64,000 nucleotides of DNA, from NCBI GenBank assembly GCA_948614045.1, contig CAPFSK010000001.1, forward strand, positions 1-64,000, in the 5' to 3' direction. Source of the stretch: an uncultured Candidatus Saccharibacteria bacterium (GTDB taxonomy: Bacteria; Patescibacteriota; Saccharimonadia; Saccharimonadales; Saccharimonadaceae). This document shows positions 50,281 to 59,290 of this stretch, piece by piece. A model generated the notes under the pieces. It searched no databases, had not been told where the DNA came from, and saw only the letters and a program-made list of their open reading frames with translations. Made by a program: the position numbers and the translations under genes. How positions within the stretch are numbered: the first letter of the stretch is position 1; every line of letters starts with the position of its first letter.

Positions 50281-52296
50281 ATGGTTAAGACAAAACCCAA
50301 TAAGAAATCTGGGCAAACGGTAAAAGAGGTTACTGAATCGAAGAAAGATAATTTAGAAAATACACCTAAAGTTAGTAAAGATTTTCCCCGCCGAGCGATG
50401 CCGGCAGTAATGCGGGTTTTGATAGCGATGTTATTTTTAGTAGTTTTTGCAGGGATCTTTACGTGGTACATATTATGGCAGCAGAATATGGGCGATGTCG
50501 ATGCGACAATGCAGTTCTTGCGCGAGAAGCCGATTTTAGCAGGTTATAGTTATGTGATTATTTTATTACTGATGTGTATAATTGCGGCTGCGACTTGGAG
50601 GCCGTTTTTCACAATTGGAGTTAGTTTTTCACTTGTAAGTATCTTGATGTATATAAATACACAGAAATTTGAATATCGTAATGCGCCACTGCTGCCAGAA
50701 GATTTTTTGATGGCAGACCAAGCAGGAACGATTATGCAATTTATCGACCCATGGTCAGTGACTAGGCTAGTACTAGGCGTGATATTAGTATTGGTGGGGT
50801 CAGGGATTATGGAGTATGGCATGCGCAGGATCTTTGGATATGGGGTTTTTGGGCGCGAAGCGAAACGTAAGGCCTGGTGGGAGAGACACAGTGTAGTACC
50901 GCGTACGGCTTGGGCTCTAGTAGCGCTAGCCGGGTTTCTGATGTTTGCGCGTCCGGTATTGCATTACGAGGACCAAGGTGGCGAAGAAAATGCTAAATGG
51001 ATAGAAGGCATAGGCTTTTCGCATTGGAATCAAAAAAGTGACTACGCTGGGAATGGTTTTGTAGTGGCCTTTTTGTATAGCTTAGGTGGGATTCATGAAA
51101 TGGAGCCGGAAGGCTATGGATCCGATGCGATTGCTAAAATCTCAAAAAAATATGAGGATGAAGGGAGCAAGGAGCATGCCTCACTGGCGGATACCGTAGA
51201 TAATGTGATCGTAGTGTTAAACGAGAGTTTTATCGATCCGGAAATTCTAGGTGAGACTTATGAGCATAATGGGGGAGATGTAGTACCGAATTTACACAAG
51301 ATCTTCAAAGAATATCCGAGCGGGTATATGTATTCGCCCGGGTATGGTGGGGGGACGGCGAATATTGAGTTTGAGGTATTAACGAGCTTATCAAATTACT
51401 GGGCGCAAACGACACCATATGTTACAACGTTATCCAAGATGAACTATGTGCCAGGAGTAGCTAAGGATGCAGTCGATGTCGGGATGACTGGGACGGCGAT
51501 TCATGCCTATGATGGTTCAATGTATAAGCGCAATGCGGTGTATGGACGAATGGGCTTTAAAACATTTCTGGATCAAAATAGCATGAAGCATACGGGACAG
51601 GAGAATGAGGGCGAGTATATTAGCGACCGCGAGATATATAATGAGGCGCTTGAGGTATTAGAGAATGGAGATCAAAAGCACGTACTAATGTTGGCGACGA
51701 TGCAGAATCACATGCCATATGATGCGGCCAAATATGACACTAGGCATTTTAGGATGATGAATCAGATAGATCATACATATGAGTTTGAGTCGTACCTTGA
51801 GTCGATTTACCATGCGGATGAGTATTTGGGTGAGTTTATAGCGGAACTGGATAAATTAGAAGAGCGGACAGTGGTAGTTTGGTTCGGAGATCATGGACCG
51901 TCTCTGCTAAGCGAATACATCGATTCGGGTGACCCGGAACTAATCGACTTAGCCCATCTGACGCCGTATTTTATCTATGCAAATTTTGATTTAGATGAGA
52001 TATATACAGAAAAGGAAGTAGCAGTAATGAATAGGGAGGCAGGCTTTGAGATAGATATGGATGGAATAGATTTACCAGTAGTGACGCCGAATTGCTTGAT
52101 GAGTGAAATGTATAAGCTATTAGACGTGGAAATGCCTCCGCTAGTTAAGCTGTCAAGCGAGATATGTGAGGAAACTCCGATATTGGCGCCTACGTATTCA
52201 AGGAATGGCGAAATTAAGGAGACCGAAACGCTTAAAGATTATAGGCTCGTGAATTACGATATATTGAGTGGTAAGAGATATTGGCTAGGGTTGTAG
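50281..52296 (+). CDS. LtaS-like sulfatase-superfamily membrane enzyme
   Basis: 671 aa, start ATG at 50281 six bases after TATAAT; a longer frame from 50236 would begin inside the terminator. Five membrane helices (e.g. RVLIAMLFLVVFAGIFTWYI), then an extracellular alkaline-phosphatase-fold domain: VIVVLNESFIDPEIL, GYGGGTANIEFEVLTSLSNYW (probable catalytic Thr), VVWFGDHGPSLLSEY, and LATMQNHMPYD. It likely transfers phosphoglycerol or a similar group to a wall polymer. Confidence 0.85.
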   Translation: MVKTKPNKKSGQTVKEVTESKKDNLENTPKVSKDFPRRAMPAVMRVLIAMLFLVVFAGIFTWYILWQQNMGDVDATMQFLREKPILAGYSYVIILLLMCIIAAATWRPFFTIGVSFSLVSILMYINTQKFEYRNAPLLPEDFLMADQAGTIMQFIDPWSVTRLVLGVILVLVGSGIMEYGMRRIFGYGVFGREAKRKAWWERHSVVPRTAWALVALAGFLMFARPVLHYEDQGGEENAKWIEGIGFSHWNQKSDYAGNGFVVAFLYSLGGIHEMEPEGYGSDAIAKISKKYEDEGSKEHASLADTVDNVIVVLNESFIDPEILGETYEHNGGDVVPNLHKIFKEYPSGYMYSPGYGGGTANIEFEVLTSLSNYWAQTTPYVTTLSKMNYVPGVAKDAVDVGMTGTAIHAYDGSMYKRNAVYGRMGFKTFLDQNSMKHTGQENEGEYISDREIYNEALEVLENGDQKHVLMLATMQNHMPYDAAKYDTRHFRMMNQIDHTYEFESYLESIYHADEYLGEFIAELDKLEERTVVVWFGDHGPSLLSEYIDSGDPELIDLAHLTPYFIYANFDLDEIYTEKEVAVMNREAGFEIDMDGIDLPVVTPNCLMSEMYKLLDVEMPPLVKLSSEICEETPILAPTYSRNGEIKETETLKDYRLVNYDILSGKRYWLGL

Positions 52297-52297
52297 A

Positions 52298-53713
52298 CTA
52301 CTCTTTTGGGAACAGCGGCGTACTTGGAGGTACGATTTCGTCAGCGGTAAATATACTCTGGATTTTTGCTGAAGTTTCTGGCAAGAATGGCTTGAGTAGC
52401 TCTGACGCCTTCAACAATCCACCAACAAGCTGACTCAGCACATTCCGAGCTTCCTCCACCTTTCCCTGTTTTGCCAATTCCCAAGGTTTTGCGATATCAA
52501 TGTCTTTGTTAAGCTGTTGCACTTTACTCCAGACATAATCAAAAGCCTTAGAAAATTCATACCTATCCATTAGCTTACGATATTCTTCATCGACAACATC
52601 AGGCGTACTAATACCGTGAACTTCGTTCTTACGGCAAAGCGTCGCTAGACGTTGTACGAGATTACCAAGATCATTCGCAAGTTCGTTATTATAAGCCTCA
52701 TCGAACTTTTCCCAGGTGAAATCCGAATCAGCGAAGGTATCGATATGCCGCAGGAAATAATACCGAAACGCCTCGAGACCGTGACGTTCAAGTACTGCCA
52801 TCGGGTCAACAACATTCCCAATACTCTTACTCATCTTTTGTCCGCCAGCTAAAACATGGCCGTGCGAGATAACTTTTCGAGGTAACTCGAGGTCAAGCCC
52901 GAGCAATATTGCCGGCCAAGTGATAGTATGAAAACGCAAAATATCCTTGCCGACAAATTGCGCACTAGCAGGCCACCACTCAGAAATGTTTTGATCTGGA
53001 TAGCCTAATATCGTAATGTAATTACTGAGTGCATCAACCCAGACATACATGACCTGCTCATCGTCACCCGGCACCGGCACGCCCCAGCTAAGCTGCTTAC
53101 GTGGGCGGGAAATCGAAATATCCGGCGTATCTTCAAGTAGCCTTAGCATTTCCTGTTTGCGGAATTCAGGCAGAATCAGCATCTCATCGGACTCGATCTT
53201 CGCACGAATCTGGTTGCGAAAATCGTCCATACGCAGGTAGTAGTTTTTCTCGGTCAACTTCTGATATGGTTTTTGATGATCGGGGCAGATACCGCCATTC
53301 TCATCGTATTCCTTCTGGGTAACGAAACTTTCGCAGCCCTCACAATACCAACCGTCATAATCAGCGGCGTAAATATGTGGTTCAAGCTGTTTCCAAATTT
53401 CTTGACAGCGCCGAACATGATCAGCATCAGTCGTACGAATGACATCAGTATAGGTAATATCGAGTTTTTTGATAAAATCTTGGAATTTCTGCGAATTTTG
53501 AGCGGCGTATGCTTCAACACTGAGACCGTTCTTCTGCGCGGTGCTGTAGACTTTATTGCCATGTTCATCGGTGCCAACCTGAAACCGCACCTCGTCGCCT
53601 TGGCTGCGGCGATACCGGGCGTAAGTATCCGCCAGAAGGTAGTCCATAGCGTGCCCAATATGAGGATTACCATTGACATAGGGGATTGCGGTACAGATAT
53701 AAACTTTTGACAT
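52298..53713 (-). CDS. metG: Methionyl-tRNA synthetase
   Basis: 471 aa from the ATG at 53713, six bases after TATAAT (leaderless). HIGH-type motif NGNPHIGHAMDYLLADTYAR, zinc-knuckle CEGCESF...CPDH, WVDALSNYITILGYP, and KMSKSIGN (KMSKS loop). Anticodon-binding helix bundle at the C-terminus; no C-terminal tRNA-binding (EMAP) domain, so this is the short form. Confidence 0.95.
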   Translation of the reverse strand: MSKVYICTAIPYVNGNPHIGHAMDYLLADTYARYRRSQGDEVRFQVGTDEHGNKVYSTAQKNGLSVEAYAAQNSQKFQDFIKKLDITYTDVIRTTDADHVRRCQEIWKQLEPHIYAADYDGWYCEGCESFVTQKEYDENGGICPDHQKPYQKLTEKNYYLRMDDFRNQIRAKIESDEMLILPEFRKQEMLRLLEDTPDISISRPRKQLSWGVPVPGDDEQVMYVWVDALSNYITILGYPDQNISEWWPASAQFVGKDILRFHTITWPAILLGLDLELPRKVISHGHVLAGGQKMSKSIGNVVDPMAVLERHGLEAFRYYFLRHIDTFADSDFTWEKFDEAYNNELANDLGNLVQRLATLCRKNEVHGISTPDVVDEEYRKLMDRYEFSKAFDYVWSKVQQLNKDIDIAKPWELAKQGKVEEARNVLSQLVGGLLKASELLKPFLPETSAKIQSIFTADEIVPPSTPLFPKE

Positions 53714-53740
53714 ATATATATTATACCATACCTTAAGCAC

Positions 53741-53845
53741 AGGATATAAGACCATTCCTTAAAACAGAGTGAGCCGGGCTCATCTAAAGAATCGCCCTTG
53801 GCTCAGCCCTAATCGGGTTAGTTTTTCGGAAAGGTCTTATATCCT
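53741..53845. repeat. 105-bp inverted-repeat structure
   Basis: AGGATATAAGACC (53741-53753) and GGTCTTATATCCT (53833-53845) are exact complements, extended by ATTCC/GGAAA. The interior holds smaller stems (TGAGCC/GGGCTCA; CTAA...TTAG). It lies between metG and the gene at 53865. Could be a terminator/attenuator, a small RNA or a miniature insertion; no relation to the other palindromic family is seen. Confidence 0.55.
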
Positions 53846-53864
53846 ATGACTTCACCCAGTGTTT

Positions 53865-54971
53865 TTACTCTTCGACGCAGACGAAGCCTTCGGCTTCATA
53901 TTTGGCTTGGACATCAGCAAGCGCCAAGCTTGGATCGCCCTCGGTCGTACCGTAAATTGCGTTCATGACGTCACTTGCCGCAATATCAGTACCATCCTGA
54001 GAAGTGACGAGATAGGTATAGTTATTGCCATTCGCTTCGTTACTAACCGCGAGTGTACCACCGACAAGAGCGGCTACACTTTCGGCGATTGGAGCGTTAG
54101 CGTCGCGTACAGCAGCAGCATCAGTTTCGCTACCGAAGTCGAGCGAAAGGCTAGACGAATATGCGCTCAGAGTATCGCCAGTATAGCTGATCGTCACGAT
54201 ACTTTTGCCGGAACCAGCGGGATCTTCGTGACTTTCCGTGCGTTGACAGGAAATACTAGCGATTGAAGAGTTCGAATTCTCATCAGAAACTTGAGGATAA
54301 TAGACCGGCTTGACGTTCTTTTTCTCGTTATTCCAGAGAATGAAGAAAGTAATCGAAGTGACTAATAGTAGAGCGGCAATCACTCCGAGAATAACAACAA
54401 GTGGACTAGTGGCCAGTTTGGATTTCGGCTTGTCGGCACCCATTGGAACGGGCGCGGGCGCTGGTTGAGGCGCAGATGTAGGTGCAGCCGGACCAGCTAC
54501 AGGCTGAGGTGCGGGCGCCGGAGCAGCCGGTGTTTCTGAAACACTTGGCGTGGCAAACGGATTAAAAGGTGCAGCGGCAGGCGCAACTTCTGGAGCTGGC
54601 ACCGCACCCGAAGTTGGAGCGACTGAAGCGGGAGTGCCGAACGACATATCCGCAGGAGCAGCAGTCGGGTCGGCTGGAGGCATAGAGACAGCACTACCAA
54701 TTGAACCCGGAACCGGAGCAGCTGGAACTAGGGGCTCGTCAACCGGAGGTAATGCGGCAGCATTTGAATCAGCGGCGGCAATTTGGTCTAGGCCGATAGC
54801 CCCACCAACACCCTGGTTCGCAGCCATGCCAGCAGCCGTGAGACTCTCTTGCGCCGAAGCAAGATTGTCTGACATCGGCATACCGCCTAAGCCTGCCGTA
54901 GGCTCTGGTGCGCCAGTCATGCCGCCAGTAGCGAATGGATTTGATAGTGGGTTGTTGTCTTCGGGGTTCAT
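53865..54971 (-). CDS. Ala/Pro-rich membrane protein
   Basis: 368 aa. Residues 1-175 are Ala/Pro/Gly-rich and disordered on the cytoplasmic side. A membrane helix follows (LVVILGVIAALLLVTSITFFILW), then ~160 extracellular residues (ISCQRTESHEDPAGSGKSIV). Proteins of this layout are common in Saccharibacteria, but the function is unknown. TATAAT precedes it. Confidence 0.6.
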   Translation of the reverse strand: MNPEDNNPLSNPFATGGMTGAPEPTAGLGGMPMSDNLASAQESLTAAGMAANQGVGGAIGLDQIAAADSNAAALPPVDEPLVPAAPVPGSIGSAVSMPPADPTAAPADMSFGTPASVAPTSGAVPAPEVAPAAAPFNPFATPSVSETPAAPAPAPQPVAGPAAPTSAPQPAPAPVPMGADKPKSKLATSPLVVILGVIAALLLVTSITFFILWNNEKKNVKPVYYPQVSDENSNSSIASISCQRTESHEDPAGSGKSIVTISYTGDTLSAYSSSLSLDFGSETDAAAVRDANAPIAESVAALVGGTLAVSNEANGNNYTYLVTSQDGTDIAASDVMNAIYGTTEGDPSLALADVQAKYEAEGFVCVEE

Positions 54972-55037
54972 TGTGCCTCCCTTTTTGTGTTCCTATTTGT
55001 TATGTTTATACAATTTACTGCTATTATATCGCTTATG

Positions 55038-55829
55038 TTATTTTTTGGCAAGAGTTTTTTCGGGATTTTGCCGTGAGTACAGATCTTCCCAATCCCAGAG
55101 GCTTAAATCTTCGGCGCGGGCATTAGGATTAATCCCTTCTTCTCGCAGCGCATTTTCCCAATCTGCCTTGGACATCCTACTGTCGGCAAGATTACTACTG
55201 AGTTTTTTCCGCGGGTTAGAAAAGCCCCGGCTAGCAAATTTTAACACCGCGTCATCAACCTGCGACTCATCCAAAGGGGCTAAGATTAAAACCTGACTAT
55301 CAACTTTGGGCGGCGGAGTGAACTCTTCAGCTTTTACTACTGGCCCGAGTTCAACTTCGGCTCGATTCTGCGCCATGAGCGACAAAATCGATTGATGACC
55401 GGCATCAGCCGCCACGCGTTCGGCGACTTCTTTTTGCATTAATAAAACAATGCGCCGAGGTGCGGGCGTGAGGCTAATCATCTGGCGAATAATCGGCGAA
55501 GTAATATAATATGGAATGTTGCCAGCTACAACGTAATTATTAGTCTGGACGAGAGCTGGAACGTCGGCGCTTAGGATATCGCCATGAACAACTTCAAGGT
55601 CCTTCCCCGGGAAAGATTTAGGTAGATTCTCGGCCAATTTTTCATCAAATTCGACCGCAATTACCTTGTGAAAACGTTTCAGTAAACTAGAAGTCAAAGT
55701 GCCAAGACCTGGACCAATCTCAAGACAGACCGTATTCTCGTCGGAATCTATCGCGGCGGCGTCAGCAATTTCATCTAAGATAGCACGATTTTTAAGCCAG
55801 TGTTGACCGAGTGATTTATTATTTTTCAC
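55038..55829 (-). CDS. rsmA: 16S rRNA (adenine1518/1519-N6)-dimethyltransferase
   Basis: 263 aa. KSLGQHWLKNRAILDEIADAA, motif I CLEIGPGLGTLTSSLL, VVHGDILSADV, and the catalytic motif IV VVAGNIPYYITSPIIRQ (NIPYY). Dimethylates two adjacent adenines near the 3' end of 16S rRNA. It starts immediately after the gene at 55831-56859, likely one operon. Confidence 0.95.
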   Translation of the reverse strand: MKNNKSLGQHWLKNRAILDEIADAAAIDSDENTVCLEIGPGLGTLTSSLLKRFHKVIAVEFDEKLAENLPKSFPGKDLEVVHGDILSADVPALVQTNNYVVAGNIPYYITSPIIRQMISLTPAPRRIVLLMQKEVAERVAADAGHQSILSLMAQNRAEVELGPVVKAEEFTPPPKVDSQVLILAPLDESQVDDAVLKFASRGFSNPRKKLSSNLADSRMSKADWENALREEGINPNARAEDLSLWDWEDLYSRQNPEKTLAKK

Positions 55830-55830
55830 T

Positions 55831-56859
55831 CTAGTACCAACCCTTAGCCTGTTTGAACTCTAGCGCTTGTTGCCAGCCACCGTAGCGACCAGTGACGTAG
55901 CTGTTCATCCAACGAATCTGGGTCACAGGATTTGTCCGCCAATCATCCCCAGCCGAGCTCATCTTACTACCCGGTAACGCCTGCGGGATACCGTAAGCAC
56001 CCGAGCTAGCGTTCTCGGCATCAACTCGACAGCTGGATTCATGGTAAATAATATAAATCGCGGCTTCGATACCATCTTCCGGAACACCAGCTTCGCGAAT
56101 CCAGCCAAGACAAGTTTCCTGTTCTGGGGCAACGGAAAGTTTAGCGCCAACCACGACAATCTCCGGTACTGGCTCAGTCTTAATACTCTCTGAGACCAAG
56201 CGACGGCTAACCTCGACGTTATTTTCAAACTGAACTTCATAAACACTAACCTTGCGTCCTTCCTCGCCAGCCTGCTCGAGGCGTTTCTCGCCCTTTGCCA
56301 TATTGTAGTCATAGCGAGTCTCAGTCGGATAGCCAATCGCCTCTTCAATGGTCAAGGTACGGCCACCGTTACGCTCAATACGATAGGTTGACACAACTCC
56401 GGCCTCAAGGAAGTTTTGATTGGACTCAACTGTAATTTCATCACCATCATAAACGGTCACACCAGCTTCGCGGGCGATCGCTTTAGGATCGTAGCTTGCG
56501 GTCATAACATAAGACCGTTTCGTACCATCAATTACGAGCGCTGGACGGGCGCGATGAATATTGATATGATAATCATCGCCCGCAACTAGCGTATCAAGAC
56601 CAGGTTCGACAATGTCCGACTCTGTGACTTCAAGATTGACTTTCTCGAGCACATCCCGAACCGTCCGGGCCGCAGTTTTAACAGTCAAATATGACTTGTC
56701 GTCATAAATCGTAACAAAATGCTCCTCGCTAGCGCTAGATTCGTCGTCAGCGAAAGCGAGGCCTCCTGGAGCAAAACAATGGAGCGTCAAAAATACGCCC
56801 ATTACGACTATCATAATCGCACAGAAAAAGTCTCTAATTCGGAAATGCAATTTCATCAT
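55831..56859 (-). CDS. DUF348/G5-domain cell-wall protein with transglycosylase-like end
   Basis: 342 aa. N-terminal membrane signal (FFCAIMIVVMGVFLTLHCFA), DUF348-type repeats (KSYLTVKTAARTVRDVLEKVNLEV; ASYDPKAIAREAGVTVYDGDEI), a G5-like segment (ETRYDYNMAKGEKRLEQAGEEG), and a C-terminal lysozyme/SLT-like domain (AAIYIIYHESSCRVDAENAS and GAYGIPQALPGSKM) with catalytic Glu in HESS. Resembles resuscitation-promoting-factor architecture; probably remodels peptidoglycan of self or host. Confidence 0.8.
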   Translation of the reverse strand: MMKLHFRIRDFFCAIMIVVMGVFLTLHCFAPGGLAFADDESSASEEHFVTIYDDKSYLTVKTAARTVRDVLEKVNLEVTESDIVEPGLDTLVAGDDYHINIHRARPALVIDGTKRSYVMTASYDPKAIAREAGVTVYDGDEITVESNQNFLEAGVVSTYRIERNGGRTLTIEEAIGYPTETRYDYNMAKGEKRLEQAGEEGRKVSVYEVQFENNVEVSRRLVSESIKTEPVPEIVVVGAKLSVAPEQETCLGWIREAGVPEDGIEAAIYIIYHESSCRVDAENASSGAYGIPQALPGSKMSSAGDDWRTNPVTQIRWMNSYVTGRYGGWQQALEFKQAKGWY

Positions 56860-56911
56860 TTCTAATCCTATTATAGCATACAATAATGCAAAAACTTACC
56901 CCCATCTTCTT

Positions 56912-56940
56912 ATTGTACCACAGAAACGCCAAAAAGTCAA
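56912..56940 (-). promoter_or_regulatory. Promoter of the G5-rsmA operon
   Basis: TTGACT, 17-bp spacer, TACAAT, minus strand. A second TGCTATAAT lies nearer the start codon, so two promoters in tandem are likely. The -35 overlaps the stop region of uvrD. Confidence 0.65.
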
Positions 56941-56954
56941 TATATAGCCGTAGT

Positions 56955-59258
56955 TTATCCTTCAAAAACCGGTAAATCATCCGGAAAAGGGTCGAAATCG
57001 GGGCCAAATTCGTCAAAACTGCCGCTATCAGCACCGGAAGAACCAAATTCACCGTCGGGGTCGCCGCCAAGAATACCGAGCGAACCGATATTGCCGTTGC
57101 TCATTTCGACATCATAAGCACCGGATTCACCGAAACCACCAGAACCGTATGGATTATAGCCTAATTCGAGTAAAAATTGCGATGGGGCGTTATAATTCCG
57201 CCCGCCAAAACTGTATCTAGAGCTAGCAAAAGTCAGAAAAAGCAGCTGCATGGCGCGGGTCATGCCGACATAGGCGAGGCGACGTTCTTCCTCGAGGGCT
57301 TCTTCGGAACCGTCGGAACGACTACTCGGGAATAAGCCTTCTTCCATGCCGACAATAAAGACGACCGGGAACTCGAGGCCCTTAGCAGCGTGCAAGGTCA
57401 TCAACGAAACCGACTCAGCACTTGTGGCTTCGTCCGCCGAGCTCAGCAATGCGGCGTCAGCCAGAAACTCATCCAGCGTCTCATAGGCGCTAGCATTACC
57501 AGCTAAGGTTTCGAGGTTTTCCATACGCTCATCGCCTTCAGGCGTACCGCTCTGAACCAGCCGCGCAAAGTCAAAATACTTCACCGCACGCTCAACGACT
57601 TCAGCTAGTGGAACAACATCTTTCGGCTCATTCGCCGCGTCACTATCCGCACCATCTTCCTCTGTCGTAGTATCATCGTCCCGTGCAACCTGGCCACTGT
57701 ACTCTTCAAGGAAGTTCGCGACGCGCATGAGTGATGACTTGGCGCGAGCACTAGCGACCTCAGCGGCTTCGCGCAGGCTAGCTCCCGGATGCGCATCCAT
57801 ATAAACAAAGACTTTTTCGAGCGAGGCCTGACCGACGCCAGATAGAATATTCTTACCAAGACGTTCTAGACTGACACGGTCATGCGGGTTAACGAGCAGC
57901 TTCAGAATCGCCAATACATCTTTGACCTCTTTACGATCGTAGAATCTCACGCCACCGATAATCTTGTACGGGATTCGTAGGGCCATGAAGGCTTTTTCAA
58001 AAGCATACGACTGAGCGTTAGTGCGGTACAGCACAGCAAAATCACTTAGCTTCCGCCCGGCTTTCAAGCGTAAAATCTGGCGCGCAACGTAATTCGCCTC
58101 CCCGGTCTCATCCATTAGACCCTCGACCGTCACCGGCTCGCCTTTACCCGCTTCGGTAAATAAGGTCTTATCGGTGCGAGTCTTGTTCTGGTTGATAATC
58201 TGTTGCGAAGCGGCAAGGATATTACCGGTGCTGCGATAGTTTTGTTCCAACTTAATCACCTTGGCGCCCGGAAAATCGCGTTCAAAATTCAAGATATTAG
58301 TAAAATCAGCACCGCGCCAAGAATAAATTGACTGCCAGTCATCGCCAACGACGCAGATATTGCGCTCCGGATTCACGAGATATTTAATCAGTCGATACTG
58401 TACGCTGTTCGTATCTTGGTACTCGTCAATCAAAATATGGTGAAACCGACGTTGCCATTTCGCACGAACTTCAGCGTTCGTCTGAAATAAATCCGCAGCC
58501 TTGATTAATAAGTCATCAAAATCAAGTGCGGCAGCCGCGGCTTTTTCCTGCTCGTAACGCGCGAAAACCTCAGCGGCCTGTTTTTGGTTTGGATAAACCG
58601 CCTCAGCCCGAGCATCAGCTGGCTTCATCCCGGCGGTCTGCCAATTTGAGATCATACTATGGACAATCTTGGGGGTGAAAGCTTTATCTCCGGTCAATTT
58701 CATACTGCGCATAATACGACGCAACAGCGTCAACTGATCGTCGGAATCGTAAATCGTGAAATTACGGTCGACGCCAATCGCAGCGTGCTCGATGCGCAAA
58801 ATCCGCACACAAATGCCGTGAAATGTTCCCATGTAGGGCATAAAGCTGCGAGGTACGGCGATGTCCAAGTCCCTTGCTTGGCCCGCGTCGACGACGCCTG
58901 CCGTTGCAGGGTCGTCGCGCTTTTCCTCGGCCGAGCCTCCGGATGACCTCGCAAGGGCTTGAATATCACCGTAGCTCCGGTCGTATATCTGCTGTAGGTC
59001 GACTCGGCCGATTGCGTCTTCGCGCTGGCCTTCAAGGAGATTCCAGAGGCGAACGCGCATTTCTTTGGCGGCCTTATTCGTAAAAGTTACGGCCAGAATC
59101 TGGTCGGGACGCGTACCATGTGCGATTAAGTTCGCAATCCGATGAGTAAGGACTTTTGTCTTGCCCGATCCCGCGCCAGCCAATACCAAGACCGGACCAG
59201 TCAATGTCTCGACCGCCTCACGCTGCGCCGGATTCAAACCTCCTAGAATTGGATTCAT
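56955..59258 (-). CDS. UvrD/PcrA-like DNA helicase (with in-frame palindromic insert)
   Basis: 767 aa. Motif I LAGAGSGKTKVLTHRIANLI, Ia TFTNKAAKEMR, II ILIDEYQDTN, III GDDWQSIYSWRGAD, IV YRSTGNI, V TLHAAKGLEFPVVFIVG, VI RRLAYVGMTRAMQLL. A 3'-to-5' SF1 helicase for repair and replication restart. Residues ~97-134 (LARSSGGSAEEKRDDPATAG...ARDLDIA) are extra and come from palindromic element 4. TATAAT six bases before ATG. Confidence 0.95.
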   Translation of the reverse strand: MNPILGGLNPAQREAVETLTGPVLVLAGAGSGKTKVLTHRIANLIAHGTRPDQILAVTFTNKAAKEMRVRLWNLLEGQREDAIGRVDLQQIYDRSYGDIQALARSSGGSAEEKRDDPATAGVVDAGQARDLDIAVPRSFMPYMGTFHGICVRILRIEHAAIGVDRNFTIYDSDDQLTLLRRIMRSMKLTGDKAFTPKIVHSMISNWQTAGMKPADARAEAVYPNQKQAAEVFARYEQEKAAAAALDFDDLLIKAADLFQTNAEVRAKWQRRFHHILIDEYQDTNSVQYRLIKYLVNPERNICVVGDDWQSIYSWRGADFTNILNFERDFPGAKVIKLEQNYRSTGNILAASQQIINQNKTRTDKTLFTEAGKGEPVTVEGLMDETGEANYVARQILRLKAGRKLSDFAVLYRTNAQSYAFEKAFMALRIPYKIIGGVRFYDRKEVKDVLAILKLLVNPHDRVSLERLGKNILSGVGQASLEKVFVYMDAHPGASLREAAEVASARAKSSLMRVANFLEEYSGQVARDDDTTTEEDGADSDAANEPKDVVPLAEVVERAVKYFDFARLVQSGTPEGDERMENLETLAGNASAYETLDEFLADAALLSSADEATSAESVSLMTLHAAKGLEFPVVFIVGMEEGLFPSSRSDGSEEALEEERRLAYVGMTRAMQLLFLTFASSRYSFGGRNYNAPSQFLLELGYNPYGSGGFGESGAYDVEMSNGNIGSLGILGGDPDGEFGSSGADSGSFDEFGPDFDPFPDDLPVFEG
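58857..58970. repeat. Palindromic element 4, inside uvrD/pcrA
   Basis: Arms 58857-58877 (GGCGATGTCCAAGTCCCTTG) and 58951-58970 (GCAAGGGCTTGAATATCACC) are near-complementary. The inner stem CGACGAC/GTCGTCG surrounds CCTGC-CGTT-GCAGG (58897-58910). The arm-core-arm order and the CCTGC core equal those in pheT; the segment GCGCTTTTCCTC...CTCCGGAT is also shared with pheT. Frame is preserved. Confidence 0.8.
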
Positions 59259-59290
59259 TCTGTAATTATAGCACAGATTGTTCCCTGTTG

